Shown here one piece after another: positions 47,140-58,085 of a stretch of DNA of 64,000 bases. The DNA is from Ignelater luminosus (lineage: Eukaryota > Arthropoda > Insecta > Coleoptera > Elateridae), in the NCBI GenBank assembly GCA_011009095.1, contig VTPC01001072.1:291855-355854 (forward strand), in the 5' to 3' direction. Numbering within the stretch: the stretch's first letter is position 1; each line of letters starts with the position of its first letter. The notes under the pieces were generated by a model. That model was not told where the DNA came from. It worked only from the letters and a program-made list of their open reading frames with translations, and did not search any database. The position numbers were made by a program, and so were the translations under genes.

Positions 47140-48070
47140 TGGAAGAAAGCTCATCTCTACTATTGAAACTAGAGCTGGTGTGCCTCCGTTCGAAAGCCAG
47201 GCCTCTTGACTGCCTACGTCACCCTCAATTCAACTTCTTTCTTTTGTAGTAGAAGCTGGCGTGGCTGTCTGCCACGACCAACGATCGAGGTGTTTGAAAA
47301 CGAGTTAGCTTTGTCCGCCATTAACCATTTTTAAAGAGTTACATACAAATACGCATCGGACTGCACCATTTAACGGGCTACTTCTGGTAGCATAAGATCA
47401 AGGTTTATTTTCCATTAATCTTCTTAAAGAAATTTAATAAAAATCCAGGTCAGATTGGCTCTCCAACATAACATAAACCTTCTTTAGGGAGCTGTGGAAT
47501 TCAACGGGCCACCTCCGGTGGTCCAAAGTCAAACTTCCACCTCTTTTTTAAAAAAGCTAAATACAAATGCAAGTTAGGCAACGCATTCCAATAGGTCGCA
47601 AAATCGAACTTTGCACTGCATTAACATCCTCAGAGAAATTGGTGACTTCTACGGCTCAACGAGACCAAGGTTGAGCTTCGCCCTCCCTTAACTTTCTTGG
47701 AGAAATTAAAAACAAGAGGTGGGGTTGCGTCCTCCAATGTTACATTAAGTGCATTAACCTTCTTTAGAGAGCGACAAGTTACGCCATTCAAGGGGCCACT
47801 TTCTGTGATCCATGGTCAGGGTTTAACCTTCTTTGAAAAACTAAGTACAACCGCGAGTTGGGTCGCGCCTTCCAACATTACATTGCGTGTTACACTAACC
47901 TCTTTCAGAGAACGTCAGGCTGCATCCGAGAGCACTGATGTTGGTCCAGTTAACAAGGTTAAAAGAAGAATGCAAGACGCAACAAAAACCGAAAACAGAT
48001 TACAAAAATGTAAACACGGTGGAAAGCTTCTAATTCGACTATAGTCCTGCTGATCGTTAGATAAAATTAT
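47140..48070 (-). repeat. Dispersed satellite monomers, minus orientation
   Basis: Units of about 140-150 bp repeat GGGCCACCTCCGGTGGTCC, AACCTTCTTTAGAGAGC and CAAGGTTGAGCTTCG-like words from 47,200 to about 47,960. Reverse-complemented they match the 27.5-kb array monomers. The plus-strand frame at 47,697-48,044 is a shadow. Confidence 0.65.
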
Positions 48071-48263
48071 TGAAGGGCGGGAATGATCATACACAGCAAA
48101 GAGGGGCAAATTTTACCCCGGCGCCGTATTTATCAGCAAAATCAAAAAATCTAGTTTTGACGTTTAAGCTATAAAATATACGAACGTGTCTTTGTTGTTA
48201 TACAAGGTAGTCAGGTAGTACCCACCCAAGGTATACAGGCACAATATGGTAATCTACACACTA

Positions 48264-48585
48264 GAGCCCTGCACGAGCCAAAACTTGATGGGGCCCGAGA
48301 AAAACTTGATCGACCCGAGAAATCCGAACGAAGAAGGCCCAAGAGATCCAAACGGTCTAATAGACCGGAGAGACCCGAAGGGCTGAGACGTTTAAGAGGT
48401 CCGACAGAACCGTATGTCCCGATAGGGCCAATATGTCCTACCGACTCCAACAGCTGGATTGGTCCGAACAAACGGCTCAAGAGGCCCGATACAATTTTTA
48501 AACTGAGGCCCGGTTCGACCCTAATCCGAATTTCGAGCCCAATCACGCTAAGGCCCGACTAGTAAACCCGGCCGGTTCAGGCCTC
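48264..48585 (-). mobile_element. GC-rich minisatellite element, copy 8
   Basis: Ends are (TA)GAGCCCTGCACGAGCC and CGGTTCAGGCCTC(TA). The interior carries 9-bp units in the minus sense and the inverse of the family's left part (ATTTTTAAACTGAGGCCCGG). Confidence 0.8.
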
Positions 48586-48831
48586 TATGTTAGAAATCAA
48601 GAAAAGAAAATCGCCGATACCCGGATTGTTGGAAAACCTTCAGTCTTACGCTACCAAGGGCTAAGTACGGTCTCTTTGTGACTTTCCAGTCCCTAGATAC
48701 GAACTAAACTCAGAAAAAATAAAAAGACGATTGCTGGTGCCTGAATCGTTGAACAGCCTGCGTATCACTGCCAGCTGTCAACGTATCATTCCAACACCAT
48801 GATCATTCCTGAAATGCGGGAGATAGAGATA
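48586..48831 (+). repeat. Satellite family A/B spacer between copies 8 and 9
   Basis: Two units begin TGTTAGAAATCAAGAAAAGA. Landmarks are TCTTACGCTACCAAGGG, GATACGAACTAAACTCAG, AAAGACGATTGCTGGTGCCT and CATGATCATTCCTGAAATGC. It is homologous to 23,906-24,137 in reverse. Confidence 0.8.
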
Positions 48832-49162
48832 GAGCCCCGCACGGGCCGAAAGTTCCAGGACTGGCCTACTGGAGACAAACTTAACGAGGCCCGAAAAAAA
48901 CCCTGTAACTTCTTGATCGGCCCGACAGCTCGAGAAGTTCAATAGGCTCGGCAGTCCTGACGGTCCGACAGGTCAAAAAGTCCAAATGGTCCGACAGAGC
49001 CAAGAAATCCTGCAGACTCCCAACGGCTCAAGCGGTCCATATATTCCATAGGTCCGAAAAGCCAGATAAAATTTTTAAACTAAGGTTCTGCCCGATCCGA
49101 ACCTAAACTTCCACCCGAGCCACGTAAAGACCCGACTACAATACCCGGCTCGCGCAGACCTC
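48832..49162 (-). mobile_element. GC-rich minisatellite element, copy 9
   Basis: Ends are (TA)GAGCCCCGCACGGGCCG and GGCTCGCGCAGACCTC(TA). It contains ACTGGAGACAAACTTAACGA and CTTCTTGATCGGCCCGACAG, the inverse of the family's right part, then 9-bp units. Confidence 0.8.
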
Positions 49163-49709
49163 TATGTTAGAGATCAACAAAAGAAGATCTCTGGTACCCG
49201 CAGTTTTACGCTACCAAGCAACATCTACGTCCGTACCTCCCGGTCCCGAGATACGAACTAAACTCTGAAAACAACCAAAAGACGATTGCCGGTGCCTGAA
49301 TCGCTGAACAGTCTATGTACCACTGCCAGCTACCAACGTCCCATTTCGATACCATGAAATCCAGATGTTAGAAATCAGCAAAAGATACTTGCTGGGTATC
49401 TGTATCGTTGGAAATTCTTCAGTCGTACGTCCCATTTCGACACCATGACCATTCCTGAAATTCAGGAAATGTTAGAAATCAACAAACGAAGATTACCGGT
49501 ATCCACATCGTTGGAAAACCTCCAGTCTTACGCTACCAAGAGTCAAAATCCCGTCTCGATGTGACCTTTCAGTCTGGAGATACAAACTAAAGTCGAATAT
49601 AACCAAACGATGATTGCCGGTGCCTCGATCGTTGGACAACCTTTAATGTACCACCGCCGTACCATTTCGAAGCAATGACCGTTCCTGAGATCCAGAAGAT
49701 GTTAGAATA
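49163..49709 (+). repeat. Satellite family A/B array between copies 9 and 10
   Basis: Four to five units of about 100-120 bp. Landmarks CCCATTTCGACACCATGACC, GTTAGAAATCAACAAACGAA and AGTCTTACGCTACCAAGAG recur. The unit wording (VPEIQ...NKRR in one frame) aligns with the 300-1460 array, so families A and B are one satellite. Confidence 0.75.
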
Positions 49710-50078
49710 AAGCCCTGCAGGGGCCGAAAGTCTCAGGACCGGCCCGACTGGAGACAAAAAATAATCTGGTAATTTCTTGATCGGCCCGACAGAGAAGCCC
49801 GAAGGGCTAAGAAGTCTAAAAGGTCCGACAGGCCTGAGAGATCCAGACGGCCCGATAGGCCCAAAAGGCCGAGAAGCCCAAAAGTTCCGACGGCCCAAAC
49901 TGTCCGATAGGTGCAAGAAAACCAAACGACCCGACAAAAGGCCAGATAGGACCAAGAGGTCCCACAGGTTCCAAAAGTTCAACAAGATCAAACGGCTCGA
50001 GAGGTCCGATTGACTGGACATAGGTCCGAAAAGCCCGACAAGTTTTCAAACCGGAAACCCGGCCCGTGCAGGCCTCGA
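49710..50078 (-). mobile_element. GC-rich minisatellite element, copy 10
   Basis: Ends are (TA)AAGCCCTGCAGGGGCCG and CCCGTGCAGGCCTCGA. The interior carries GGCCCGACTGGAGACAAA and 9-bp units. Frames on both strands read as Gly-X-Y or Arg/Pro-rich peptides; none is a gene. Confidence 0.8.
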
Positions 50079-50086
50079 CTACATAC

Positions 50087-52190
50087 ATGTAGAAATGTCA
50101 AGCTGGGATAGAATTTGTATGCAGCTAGAAATGGATTAAAAAGTTTAAATGCAAACCTGGCTATCAGATGTTCCACAATGGTGAATGTAGAACATTGAAT
50201 TGAATATACTTAAGCCTAATAAGTAAATGATTTGTAAGCTCCACTGCCTTACTCTTGTAAATATCGGTGAAAGCTATCCTATCCGTTTCCCCACGAAGTT
50301 GATTCGTTGTTCATTCAATATGCACGATGAATGAAACAGACAAGAAACATGGGTTGAAGGCAACGTTTGGCTTGAGAAGACGTGTATTACATCAGAATAA
50401 TAACAGACAGATCGAGTAAGGCTGACATTAGACCCAGAAACATGCCTCGCCTTCCCTACCCTTAAGACTTCACTATTTCGTCACTAACTTGCAGTTTGAA
50501 ACTGAATTGGTTCAAACATCTTACATGTATGTTTTATAGCCAAACTAAATAGTGCGCCAGAGTTTTGATCATAATTTTGCAACAAAACAAAAAGAAATAC
50601 TGTAAACTGGAAATTGCAATAGAACATTTATCTGATATCATCCGGGTGCAACGTTCTACACGACTGCTATAAAACAATTATAACGCAAGACTACCGGCAG
50701 ATTATTGAAAACATTTTTCTAATTTATTGAAGCAACATGTTTAGGTTATTATTTGATTAATAATCAGGTGTGCCGTGCCATTGTGAAGAACATTGAGAGC
50801 TTTAACTTTGCCTCTTCTGTTTTTCCTTCAATTAACTTCACGCTGTTTATCTGTCCATGTGGCATCTTCTAGTTATCTTCCAAGGAAGCTCATTACAAAA
50901 TTAGGCAATTTAACTAATCAAGGAGATAATTCAAAAACACCATCAGAAAATTAAATTAAACAGAAACTTTCTCCTGCAACTTGTTTGTGATTACACACTA
51001 CTACAAGTGATGAAAATCAATAAAATAAAAACGAATCCTTTTGATATAAAAAATGGGTTAAATTCGCTTTAACCCAACGCTTTGCGTTCAAGTTTCCTGG
51101 AATTCATTTCAAATTGGGCGTAAAATTAAACGCGACACGCAATAATGTAGATAATTATTAAGTGTAGTCGAACAGAATCATTATTAGCAATCAGCAATTA
51201 CTTAGTAAGCACACATCTACATCAAACACCATGCAATGCAGCGGCAATGCACTTATTCGTGCGTACTGCATACAGTATTTAGTTCCGGTGGATGAACACA
51301 GACAAGCATTAGTGTCGATGCGTATACACCGAACTTTATAATGTCGCCTAACAACAATTAACCGTAGACCGACACACATCTCAGTATCATCAGGTGATGT
51401 AAAACTCGAATTCTGCTTCACTATAAAAATACAATGCAACTAACAGACAGCAAAGAAACTATGTAAAGACTGTAATCCAAGCCCCTAATGGTGCTGACGA
51501 CAGACGTGCATTTTGTGTGGTCCATCCAGTTCCCTATACAACGACAACTCGTTTATGACACCGTGTATTCATAGCATTGTGCATATTTAAAAGGTGACTC
51601 CCGAAATAATGGGCTTCACGTTCGTGTTATATTAAATGACACATGACTTACTAATGCTGTATCGCGCAGTTATTATATCAAAGAGAATTTGGTGATTTTC
51701 ATTTTTAAGTAGATAACCATGTAGCGTTTCCATTAATTATGCATATTTAAGGGGGGAGAGATGAATTTAATGCCGGGAATAAAATGAGATACGCAGGATA
51801 GGCCGTATTAAAAATAAAGTCCCAACGGAATTAATTTTTTGGGGTTAAAATCCTCTTTTATTAACTTCTGCAGTAAAGATTTAGCAAATGCTGTTAAAAA
51901 ACCAACATTGCTTCTAACAAATGTCCGATTTATAGCGGTGAACGTAATTCTCCTGTTTAAGCCTTTTAAATATCATTTGTTGCACTTATCCCTCTCCGCA
52001 ATTCACATGACAGATTCAGATGTCAATTAAAAATGGAAAGAAACTAAAGGCTGGTTTACTTCGAAAAGAGAGTATTTAGAAGAGGAGACGAAGAAAGTAG
52101 CACTTGAGCACAACAGACGCCCTACTAACTCTATTCTCAAGTTGTGGGATGGAACTCCATCTTGCTAGAAATATCTATAATTTACTCGCT
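50087..52190. other. AT-rich non-coding stretch, nothing recognised
   Basis: No convincing frame, transposon end or tandem array. The 82-codon minus frame at 51,191-51,439 has no motif. Confidence 0.4.
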
Positions 52191-52200
52191 CTTTCAATTA

Positions 52201-52823
52201 GAAGCCTGCACGGACCGAGTTTTCCGGTCGGGCCGTTCGGACCTGTCGATCTTTTTGGACTTCTCGGCCCTTCGGGTTTCTCGTATCTATCACACCGATT
52301 GGACCTCTCGGCCATACGAATCTATCGGACTTTTTAGACTTCTCGGCCCTTCGGGTTTATCGAGCCTGTAAGGATTTTTGAACCGTTCGGGTCATCAAAC
52401 CTTTTGAACTTCTCGGGCCTTCAGGCTTCTCTATCAGATCGCTCGAGCTTCTCGGGCTGTTCAGAACTTTCGGGTCTGTCGGACTGTTCAGACCTATCGG
52501 GGAGTCGGGCCTTTTGGACTTCTTGGCCCTTCGGGTTTCTCGTATCTATCCAACCGATTGGATTTCTCGAACCATACGGATCTATCGGGATTTTTGGACT
52601 CCTCGGCCCTTTGGGCTTCTCGGGTGTGTCGAGCTATTCGGGCCTCTCGAACTGTTCGGGCCTCTCGGACCTTTTAGACTTCTCGGCCCTTCGGGTCTAT
52701 CGGGCCGTTCAAGCTTCTCGGACTGTTCAGGCCTGCCAAGAAGTTATCGAGTTATTATTCTTTTTTCTGTCCGTGTCAAGTTTGTCCCCAGTCGGACCAA
52801 ACCTGGAAATTTCGGCCCGTGAC
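52201..52823 (+). mobile_element. GC-rich minisatellite element, copy 11
   Basis: The longest copy. The left end is (TA)GAAGCCTGCACGGACCGA; the right end, TTTCGGCCCGTGAC(TA), is slightly shortened. It has about sixty 9-bp units. A longer-range repetition is visible (CTTCTCGGCCCTTCGGGTTT recurs near 52,258, 52,338 and, as CTTCTTGGCCCTTCGGGTTT, 52,519), so the array partly grew by segmental duplication. Overlapping frames of 77-140 codons are collagen-like shadows. Confidence 0.8.
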
Positions 52824-53029
52824 TAGTGACCAATAAAGCCAAAATACTGAAGGATACTTGCTCGGTTAAGCCTTCTTCATTAAAATGAAACCCAATGACA
52901 TCAGTTCCAGTACCCTCAATATCCCAAAATACTCGAGTGTTTTCAGTGTGCGCCTATTAACATATTAACGCGCTTTATACATAAAAACACAATTTATAAA
53001 CAATGAACGATTGAGACATGCCATAGAAA

Positions 53030-53290
53030 TACTGTGCAGCGTAGTTCGATTCAAGTTCGTATTTAGCACTCTTAAGGTCAATAAAGGGCAAAGTCTAACC
53101 TTGAGCCACAGCAGATAGCTTGTAAGATATCTACCTCTCTTGGAAATTTAATGAAAGCTGTACTCCGAACTCCAATTACTGTAGCAGGCCTTTGGGATAT
53201 CTACGCATGTTAGTAGCTTGATGAAAGGCGAAATCCAAACTTTGGCCACCACAGGTGGCGCATTATAAAGCACAACCCCACCTTACAGTC
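53030..53290 (+). repeat. Dispersed satellite monomers
   Basis: It contains AAGTTCGTATTTAGCACTCT, TCAATAAAGGGCAAAGTCTA and TTTGGCCACCACAGGTGGCG, all words of the dispersed satellite family. It runs directly into family A units. Confidence 0.7.
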
Positions 53291-53600
53291 AAAGTTCCAT
53301 GTCAATAACAATCAAAGTCTCATCTCGATAGGACCAGCCATTTCCGAGACACGGGATATCTGGCAAAAACAATAAGACTGTCCATCTCGCACATATCTTC
53401 TGAAAGCTTTTCCCGCATCAAATCTCACAATCAAAATCCCATCTCTATAGGATCAGCTGTTCCTGAGAGACAGAACGTTTTAGAAAAACAAACACAAGAC
53501 GGTCCATGGTGTGGAGATCGTCCGAAAGGCGTTCCATCACAACTCGCATCAATCCAACCGGTGTCAAGATATAAAGTCTGTCAAAAAAAAAAGAGAAAGA
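53291..53600 (+). repeat. Satellite family A, third array
   Basis: Two and a half units with CATCTCGATAGGACCAGCC (near 53,330), CCCATCTCTATAGGATCAGC and CACAAGACGGTCCATGGTGT. The last unit decays into an A-rich tail before the copia element. Confidence 0.75.
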
Positions 53601-53796
53601 AAGCAAATTTAAATTGTTCTTTTTAACTGGTTTGGAGCATTCTGCAATTTTGTTGTTGTTCCTCTGTTGATTTACTTTGAAATCAATATATTTTTAACAC
53701 CTTTCTCAAATATTTCTTGTTGTCCCGTGTAGAAATTCTATTTTCGTCGAACAACTGTCTAAAAGTCCTAATTTGAAAAAAGTAAGTACAAAAAAG

Positions 53797-53979
53797 TGTT
53801 AATTTACTTGTTTTCCAGCACATTAATAACACGCGTTGTATAAATATTTATTTGATATTATTAGTACATGTTAAGGAAACTATTAACAAGACGTTTTTTA
53901 ATTTTTACTTCTGACATGACCTCTTATTTACTTTTCAATACTAACAACATGTAACAACTAAAAGTCACTAACTCCAACA
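53797..53979 (-). repeat. Copia 3' LTR
   Basis: On the minus strand it starts TGTTGGAGTTAGTGAC and ends AAATTAACA, with TG...CA ends as expected. It differs from the 5' LTR at three positions. An AATAAA-containing stretch and a TATA-like TATTTATAC lie in its middle. Confidence 0.95.
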
Positions 53980-53989
53980 CCCCCTTCAA
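53980..53989 (-). promoter_or_regulatory. Polypurine tract
   Basis: On the minus strand TTGAAGGGGG directly precedes the 3' LTR, the expected place for plus-strand DNA priming. The last pol stop codon lies immediately upstream (53,991-53,993). Confidence 0.85.
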
Positions 53990-53990
53990 T

Positions 53991-54749
53991 TTAATAATTT
54001 ACATAACCTAACAAATTAACAAGTTTATTAAATTGATAATTTCCGAGCGGTTTCGTAAAAATGTCCGCCTGCTGTTCTTCTGAACTTACATACACTAAGT
54101 CCACTAAATGTTTTTTCACTATATCACGTACAAAATTATATCGCACATCAATATGTTTGAGTCTATTTACATCCTTGCCGTGTTGCAAAATATATAAACA
54201 TCCTTGATTATCTTTATATATCATGGTTGGAATAAAATCGGTAGTCTTCATATTCAAATCTTGTAATAATTTCTGTACCCCTAAACATTCACTCACTGTA
54301 ATGCTTAAGGCGATGTATTCCGCTTCGGTGGATGATAAGCCTACACAATTCTGTTTTCTTGAACCCTAATGAATCATATTTCCATATACTTTTAATACAA
54401 AACCAGATGCTGATTTTCTATCTTCTAAATTATTAGCGCAATCAGCATCGGAATATGCTTCTAACATTTTATGATAAGGTTTTCTATCATAAACTAATCG
54501 TAGGTTTCTAGTATACTTTAAGTATCGAAGGATCCGCTTTAGATAAGCCCATGCTTCTTCTGTTGGATTTGACTGAAAACGACTAAGGTAAGAAATAGCA
54601 AAACAAATATCTGCTCTGGTAGCTATCATTAAATACATAAGACAGCCGACTAGTTCTCTATAAGGTTTTACTTCTATTAACTCTCCTTCTTGAATCTTTA
54701 ACTTCAGATTCTTTTCCATAGGAGTACTTATCATTTCACAGTGTATCAT
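53991..54749 (-). pseudogene. Copia RNase H region
   Basis: Two frames in the same phase are split by a TAG at 54,366. The first carries the end of the connection region (RELVGCLMYLMIATRADICF) and the RNase H start with SDADCANN. The stop falls where a Trp is usual, before a SSTEAEYIAL block. The second frame ends with HIDVRYNFVRD and DIFTKPL, the typical C-terminal copia signatures. Each lesion is a single-base-type change, so the domain is otherwise full length. Confidence 0.9.
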
Positions 54750-54761
54750 GTTAAATTTATT

Positions 54762-55205
54762 TCATAATTTATCGATGTAATGAGATTGATTTAATGTTAA
54801 TACTTTATTATTTATGTCACGTTCAATATTTATACCTAAGAAAAATTTAGCTTCCTTCAAATCTTTCATTTCAAATTCTCCTGCTAGATTTAACTTCAGA
54901 TTGTTTAATTCCTTTTCGTTATTACTAACTAAAAGCAAGTCATCTACATAAACTAGAACATACAGAACATTAGTTCCATTTAGTCTTTTAAATAAACATT
55001 TATCACTTTCACAAACTTCAAAGTTTTGTTTAGTCATAAAATTATATAAACGTTCATACCATTCCCTTGATGATTGCTTTAAACCATAGAGTGTCTTGTT
55101 CAATTTGCAAACCTTTTCACCAGTGCCTATTTCATATCCTGGGGGTTGAGTCATATAGATGGTTTCCTTAAGATAACCATTTAAGAATGCCGTCTTAAAA
55201 TCCAT
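54762..55205 (-). pseudogene. Copia reverse transcriptase region
   Basis: It starts with MDFKTAFLNG, the block holding the first catalytic Asp (residue 2 here). The Asp pair is intact in YVDDLLL (residues 86-92). LYGLKQSSREWY and KFFLGINI blocks are in place. The upstream fingers region lies in the preceding frame, separated by the TAA at 55,221. It ends at a TGA at 54,762, inside the conserved segment before the thumb. Confidence 0.92.
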
Positions 55206-55220
55206 ATGATGTAGTAAGTA

Positions 55221-56708
55221 TTATTTTTCATTTGCGATGGCTAATAAACATCTTAATGTTGTTAGTTTCAGAACTGGAGAATAGGTTTCATTAAAGTCTA
55301 AACCTTTTTTTTGCGAACAACCTTTGGCTACTAATCTAGCTTTGTAGCGTTCTATTTCTCCTTTTTCATTTCTCTTAACACTAAAAACCCATTTGCAGTT
55401 TATGGCTTTTCTATCAGCTGGGAGATCTTCTAGGTCCCATGTCTTATTTTTATCTAGTGCATCGATTTCTTCCTTGATAGCTAGTTCCCATTTTTCTCTA
55501 TCTGGAGAATTCTTAACTGCTTCAACTGAATCAGGAATATTTGATTCTACATAGGTTTCTGCATTCAAAGCAAAAGCAATGCATAACGAACCCATCTCAT
55601 CTATATCATGGTCTGTATATATTTGATAGTCTTGCTGCCAAACTGGAGGTTTTCTTAAACGACTACTTCTTTTATTATCTCCTTTTATTCTTCTGGGATC
55701 TTCATCTCCTTTGGCATCTACTTCTTTTTCTTCATTATTTTCTTTTGCAGTATATTCTTCCATAATTGATTCTTTTATTTCTATTTCTTCTTGCTTGTCA
55801 AAACACATATTTTGATGTGATTGTAATTGCTTGTCGAAGACATTTGATCTTTCATCAAATATCACATTTCTTTCCAAAATGATGGTTTGGTTATTAGGGT
55901 CCCACAATCTACATTTTTCATCAAGTTTCTGTCTTTTGTGTTCCGGAATGTGAGAGTAAGCAACCGAACCAAAGACCTTTAACTTTTTAATGTTTGGTTT
56001 TACATTATACCATAATTCCGCCGGTGTCTTATTTCTTTTGAAATGGAGCGACTTACTTGGAATTCTGTTCATAACATAAGCCGCTGCTCGTACGGCTTCA
56101 CCCCATAATAGTTTTGGTTGACCACTATCAATAATCATTGCTCTAGCCTTTTCCAATAGCGATCGATTGAACCGTTCACTAACCCCAGTTTGCTGCGGGT
56201 TATAAGGTATAGTAAATTCTATTTTTATTCCGTTGGATGCACAAAAGCCTTTAAAATTATTAGAGCTGTACTCTCCACCATTATCTACTCTAATTCTGGC
56301 AATTTTTAGATTGAACTGCGTTTCTGCTAATAATTTAAATTGCTTAAAACTTTCCAATACTTCATTTTTATGTTTGAATAGAAATACGATCACAAAATGT
56401 GTGAAATCATCAATGAAACTTACGAAGTATTTGTAACCATCAAATGTGATAGGATTAATCGGACCACAAACGTCGTAGTTTATGAGTTCGAGCGCTCTTC
56501 TGCATCTCTGCTTCTCATATGCAGGATAAGGTAAACGAGAAAATTTCGCTTTTATACAAGTTTCACATAAATTAAGTTCTTTAGAACAGATATTTGGTAA
56601 ACCGTCTACAACATTATTTTTAAATAATTCTAATAGGGAGTTTTTGTTTAAATGTCCAAATCTTCTGTGCCAAATATTCAAGTTATGATCACTTACTGTT
56701 GTAACCAT
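55221..56708 (-). pseudogene. Copia integrase and start of reverse transcriptase
   Basis: A 495-codon frame. The HHCC zinc region is at residues 14-51 (W-H-R-R-F-G-H, then C48-E-T-C51). The D,D35E catalytic triad appears intact: D79 in NYDVCGP, D142 in RVDNGGEY, E178 in QTGVSERFN. After the C-terminal block (residues 230-275) a piece normally present between KLDEKC and RLWDPNN is missing. From about residue 410 the reverse transcriptase begins (NKTWDLEDLP, CKWVFSVK, RYKARLVAKG). The antisense frame at 55,541-55,765 is a shadow. Confidence 0.95.
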
Positions 56709-56881
56709 ATTCCATGTTCTGTTACTTCCAATACAAGCGTCAATTCATATAATTTTCCCTCTCGTTTCGCTTGAGTGATGGTAGTATTTTGTTGTAATAT
56801 ATCAGCCCTTCCCTTATGGAAAATTACTTTTAAACCACGTTTTTCTAATTTACTCACAGACATTAAATTACATTTTAAATT

Positions 56882-57300
56882 CTAAACGTACAAGACTTCT
56901 TTAATAATTCTTCCATTCTCGGCATACATTTTAATATAACCACATTTTTTAGCTATTAAATGCTCATCATCCTTTGCTATGGTAATTTGTACCGGTATTT
57001 CTAAATCTTCTAATTTATAGAAGTATTCCAGTCTGTTGACCATATGTTCTGATGCCCCCGAATCTAGTATCCAGGTTATAGTATCTCGTTCTTCATTGTT
57101 TACCACTTGGGACTTCTTACTACTGGCAATAAAACTGATATAATCTTGATTCTTGTTTTCTTCCTGTTCACAGATGTTTGCTGATTGATACCTTTTTGGT
57201 TTATGTTGCTTCTTCCAATGGCCTTCTGTTTTAAACCGACATTCTAAACGCTTATGTCCTGGCTTTCCACAGTTATAACAATTGTATTTAAACTTTACTT
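56882..57300 (-). pseudogene. Copia zinc knuckle and protease region
   Basis: One open frame runs from about 57,310 down. CYNCGKPGHKRLEC (about 57,240-57,281) is a CX2CX4HX4C nucleocapsid zinc knuckle. Further on, WILDSGASEHM contains the aspartic-protease active site D-S-G-A. The frame ends at a TAG (56,882) within KEVLYV, where a Pro normally follows. The same phase continues to about 56,715 (NLMSVSKLEKRGLKV) before the next frameshift. Confidence 0.92.
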
Positions 57301-57951
57301 TTGAAGGACCGAATGCTGTTGAATCGTCTCGGGAACTTGTTGCACAATTTTGGTTTTCCTTTTGTTATATTCATCCATTAAACGCGATTTCAAGAAATCT
57401 AAGGTTAACTTCTGTTGATCTAAAGTTTCCAGAGCTGCAACCACTGCCTCATACGATTTTGGTAGACTCAGTAATAAGTGGCATACACAATCAAGATCTT
57501 CCATCTTCCCACCTGCTTCCTTTAATTGTCTAATAGTTTTTTCAAAATTCAATAAATATGCATTCATGTCGTCAGCTTCATTATATTTCATTAATAATAA
57601 TTTCTTTCGTATAAACAACTGGTTTGATATACTACTTCGTTCAAACTGAGATTTTAGTTTGTCATAAATTCCTTTTACAGTCTTTTCACCTTTTATATAT
57701 TCTAGCTGAGTATCTGCAATGTGATTAACTATTATAGCTTTGGCTTTCTTTTCCTGTTTCCTTAAATTTTCCTTTATCTTCTCATCTTTTCCTTCAAGTA
57801 ATTCCTCTAATTCTTTAACAAGAAATTGTTTTAAATCATATTGATCTAATATTGTTTCTAATCTATATTTCCAACTTCCGAAGTTATTTCCATCAAATAA
57901 ACATATTTTATATTTTTCTTCCTCCATAATAACGTTTATTTTCCACTGCAC
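57295..57951 (-). pseudogene. Copia gag
   Basis: A 218-codon frame of the copia-type gag (UBN2-like) fold. The start region reads LFDGNNFGSWKYRLETIL. The centre carries LKSQFERSS and LFIRKKLLLMKYNE. The later part LLSLPKSYEAVVAALET is typical. Methionine 9 (57,927) is the more likely start, since MEEEKYKI begins the conserved part. The frame leaves phase just before the zinc knuckle, so a single indel near 57,310 separates it from the rest. Confidence 0.92.
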
Positions 57952-58071
57952 TTTTATTTAAAAATCAGTTTATTTATTTATTAATATCCTTTTCCTTTCT
58001 TGAACTCAAAGTTCCACCATTTTTGTTTTTTTTATTATTTTTTTTATTTACTTCCGGTTTTCAGCGTGAAC

Positions 58072-58085
58072 CTGGGCCCATAACC
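58072..58085 (-). promoter_or_regulatory. Primer-binding site, initiator tRNA-Met half-molecule type
   Basis: Directly next to the 5' LTR the minus strand reads GGTTATGGGCCCAG. This is complementary to the anticodon stem-loop of the eukaryotic initiator tRNA-Met (TGGGCCCATAACC), not to the tRNA 3' end. Use of this internal site is established for Drosophila copia. Confidence 0.9.

Larger units (their letters stand above)
48262..50078 (-). mobile_element. Composite of three GC-rich elements and satellite, flanked by 8-bp direct repeats
   Basis: Copies 8, 9 and 10 of the GC-rich element are joined by satellite spacers of about 245 and 545 bp. The outermost flanks are CTACACAC (48,254-48,261) and CTACATAC (50,079-50,086), which match at seven of eight positions. 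Inner copy boundaries have satellite sequence instead. This suggests the whole 1.8-kb block moved as one unit. Confidence 0.55.

Noticed and set aside
55541..55765. Plus-strand 74-codon ORF
   Set aside because: Antisense of the copia integrase/reverse transcriptase frame.
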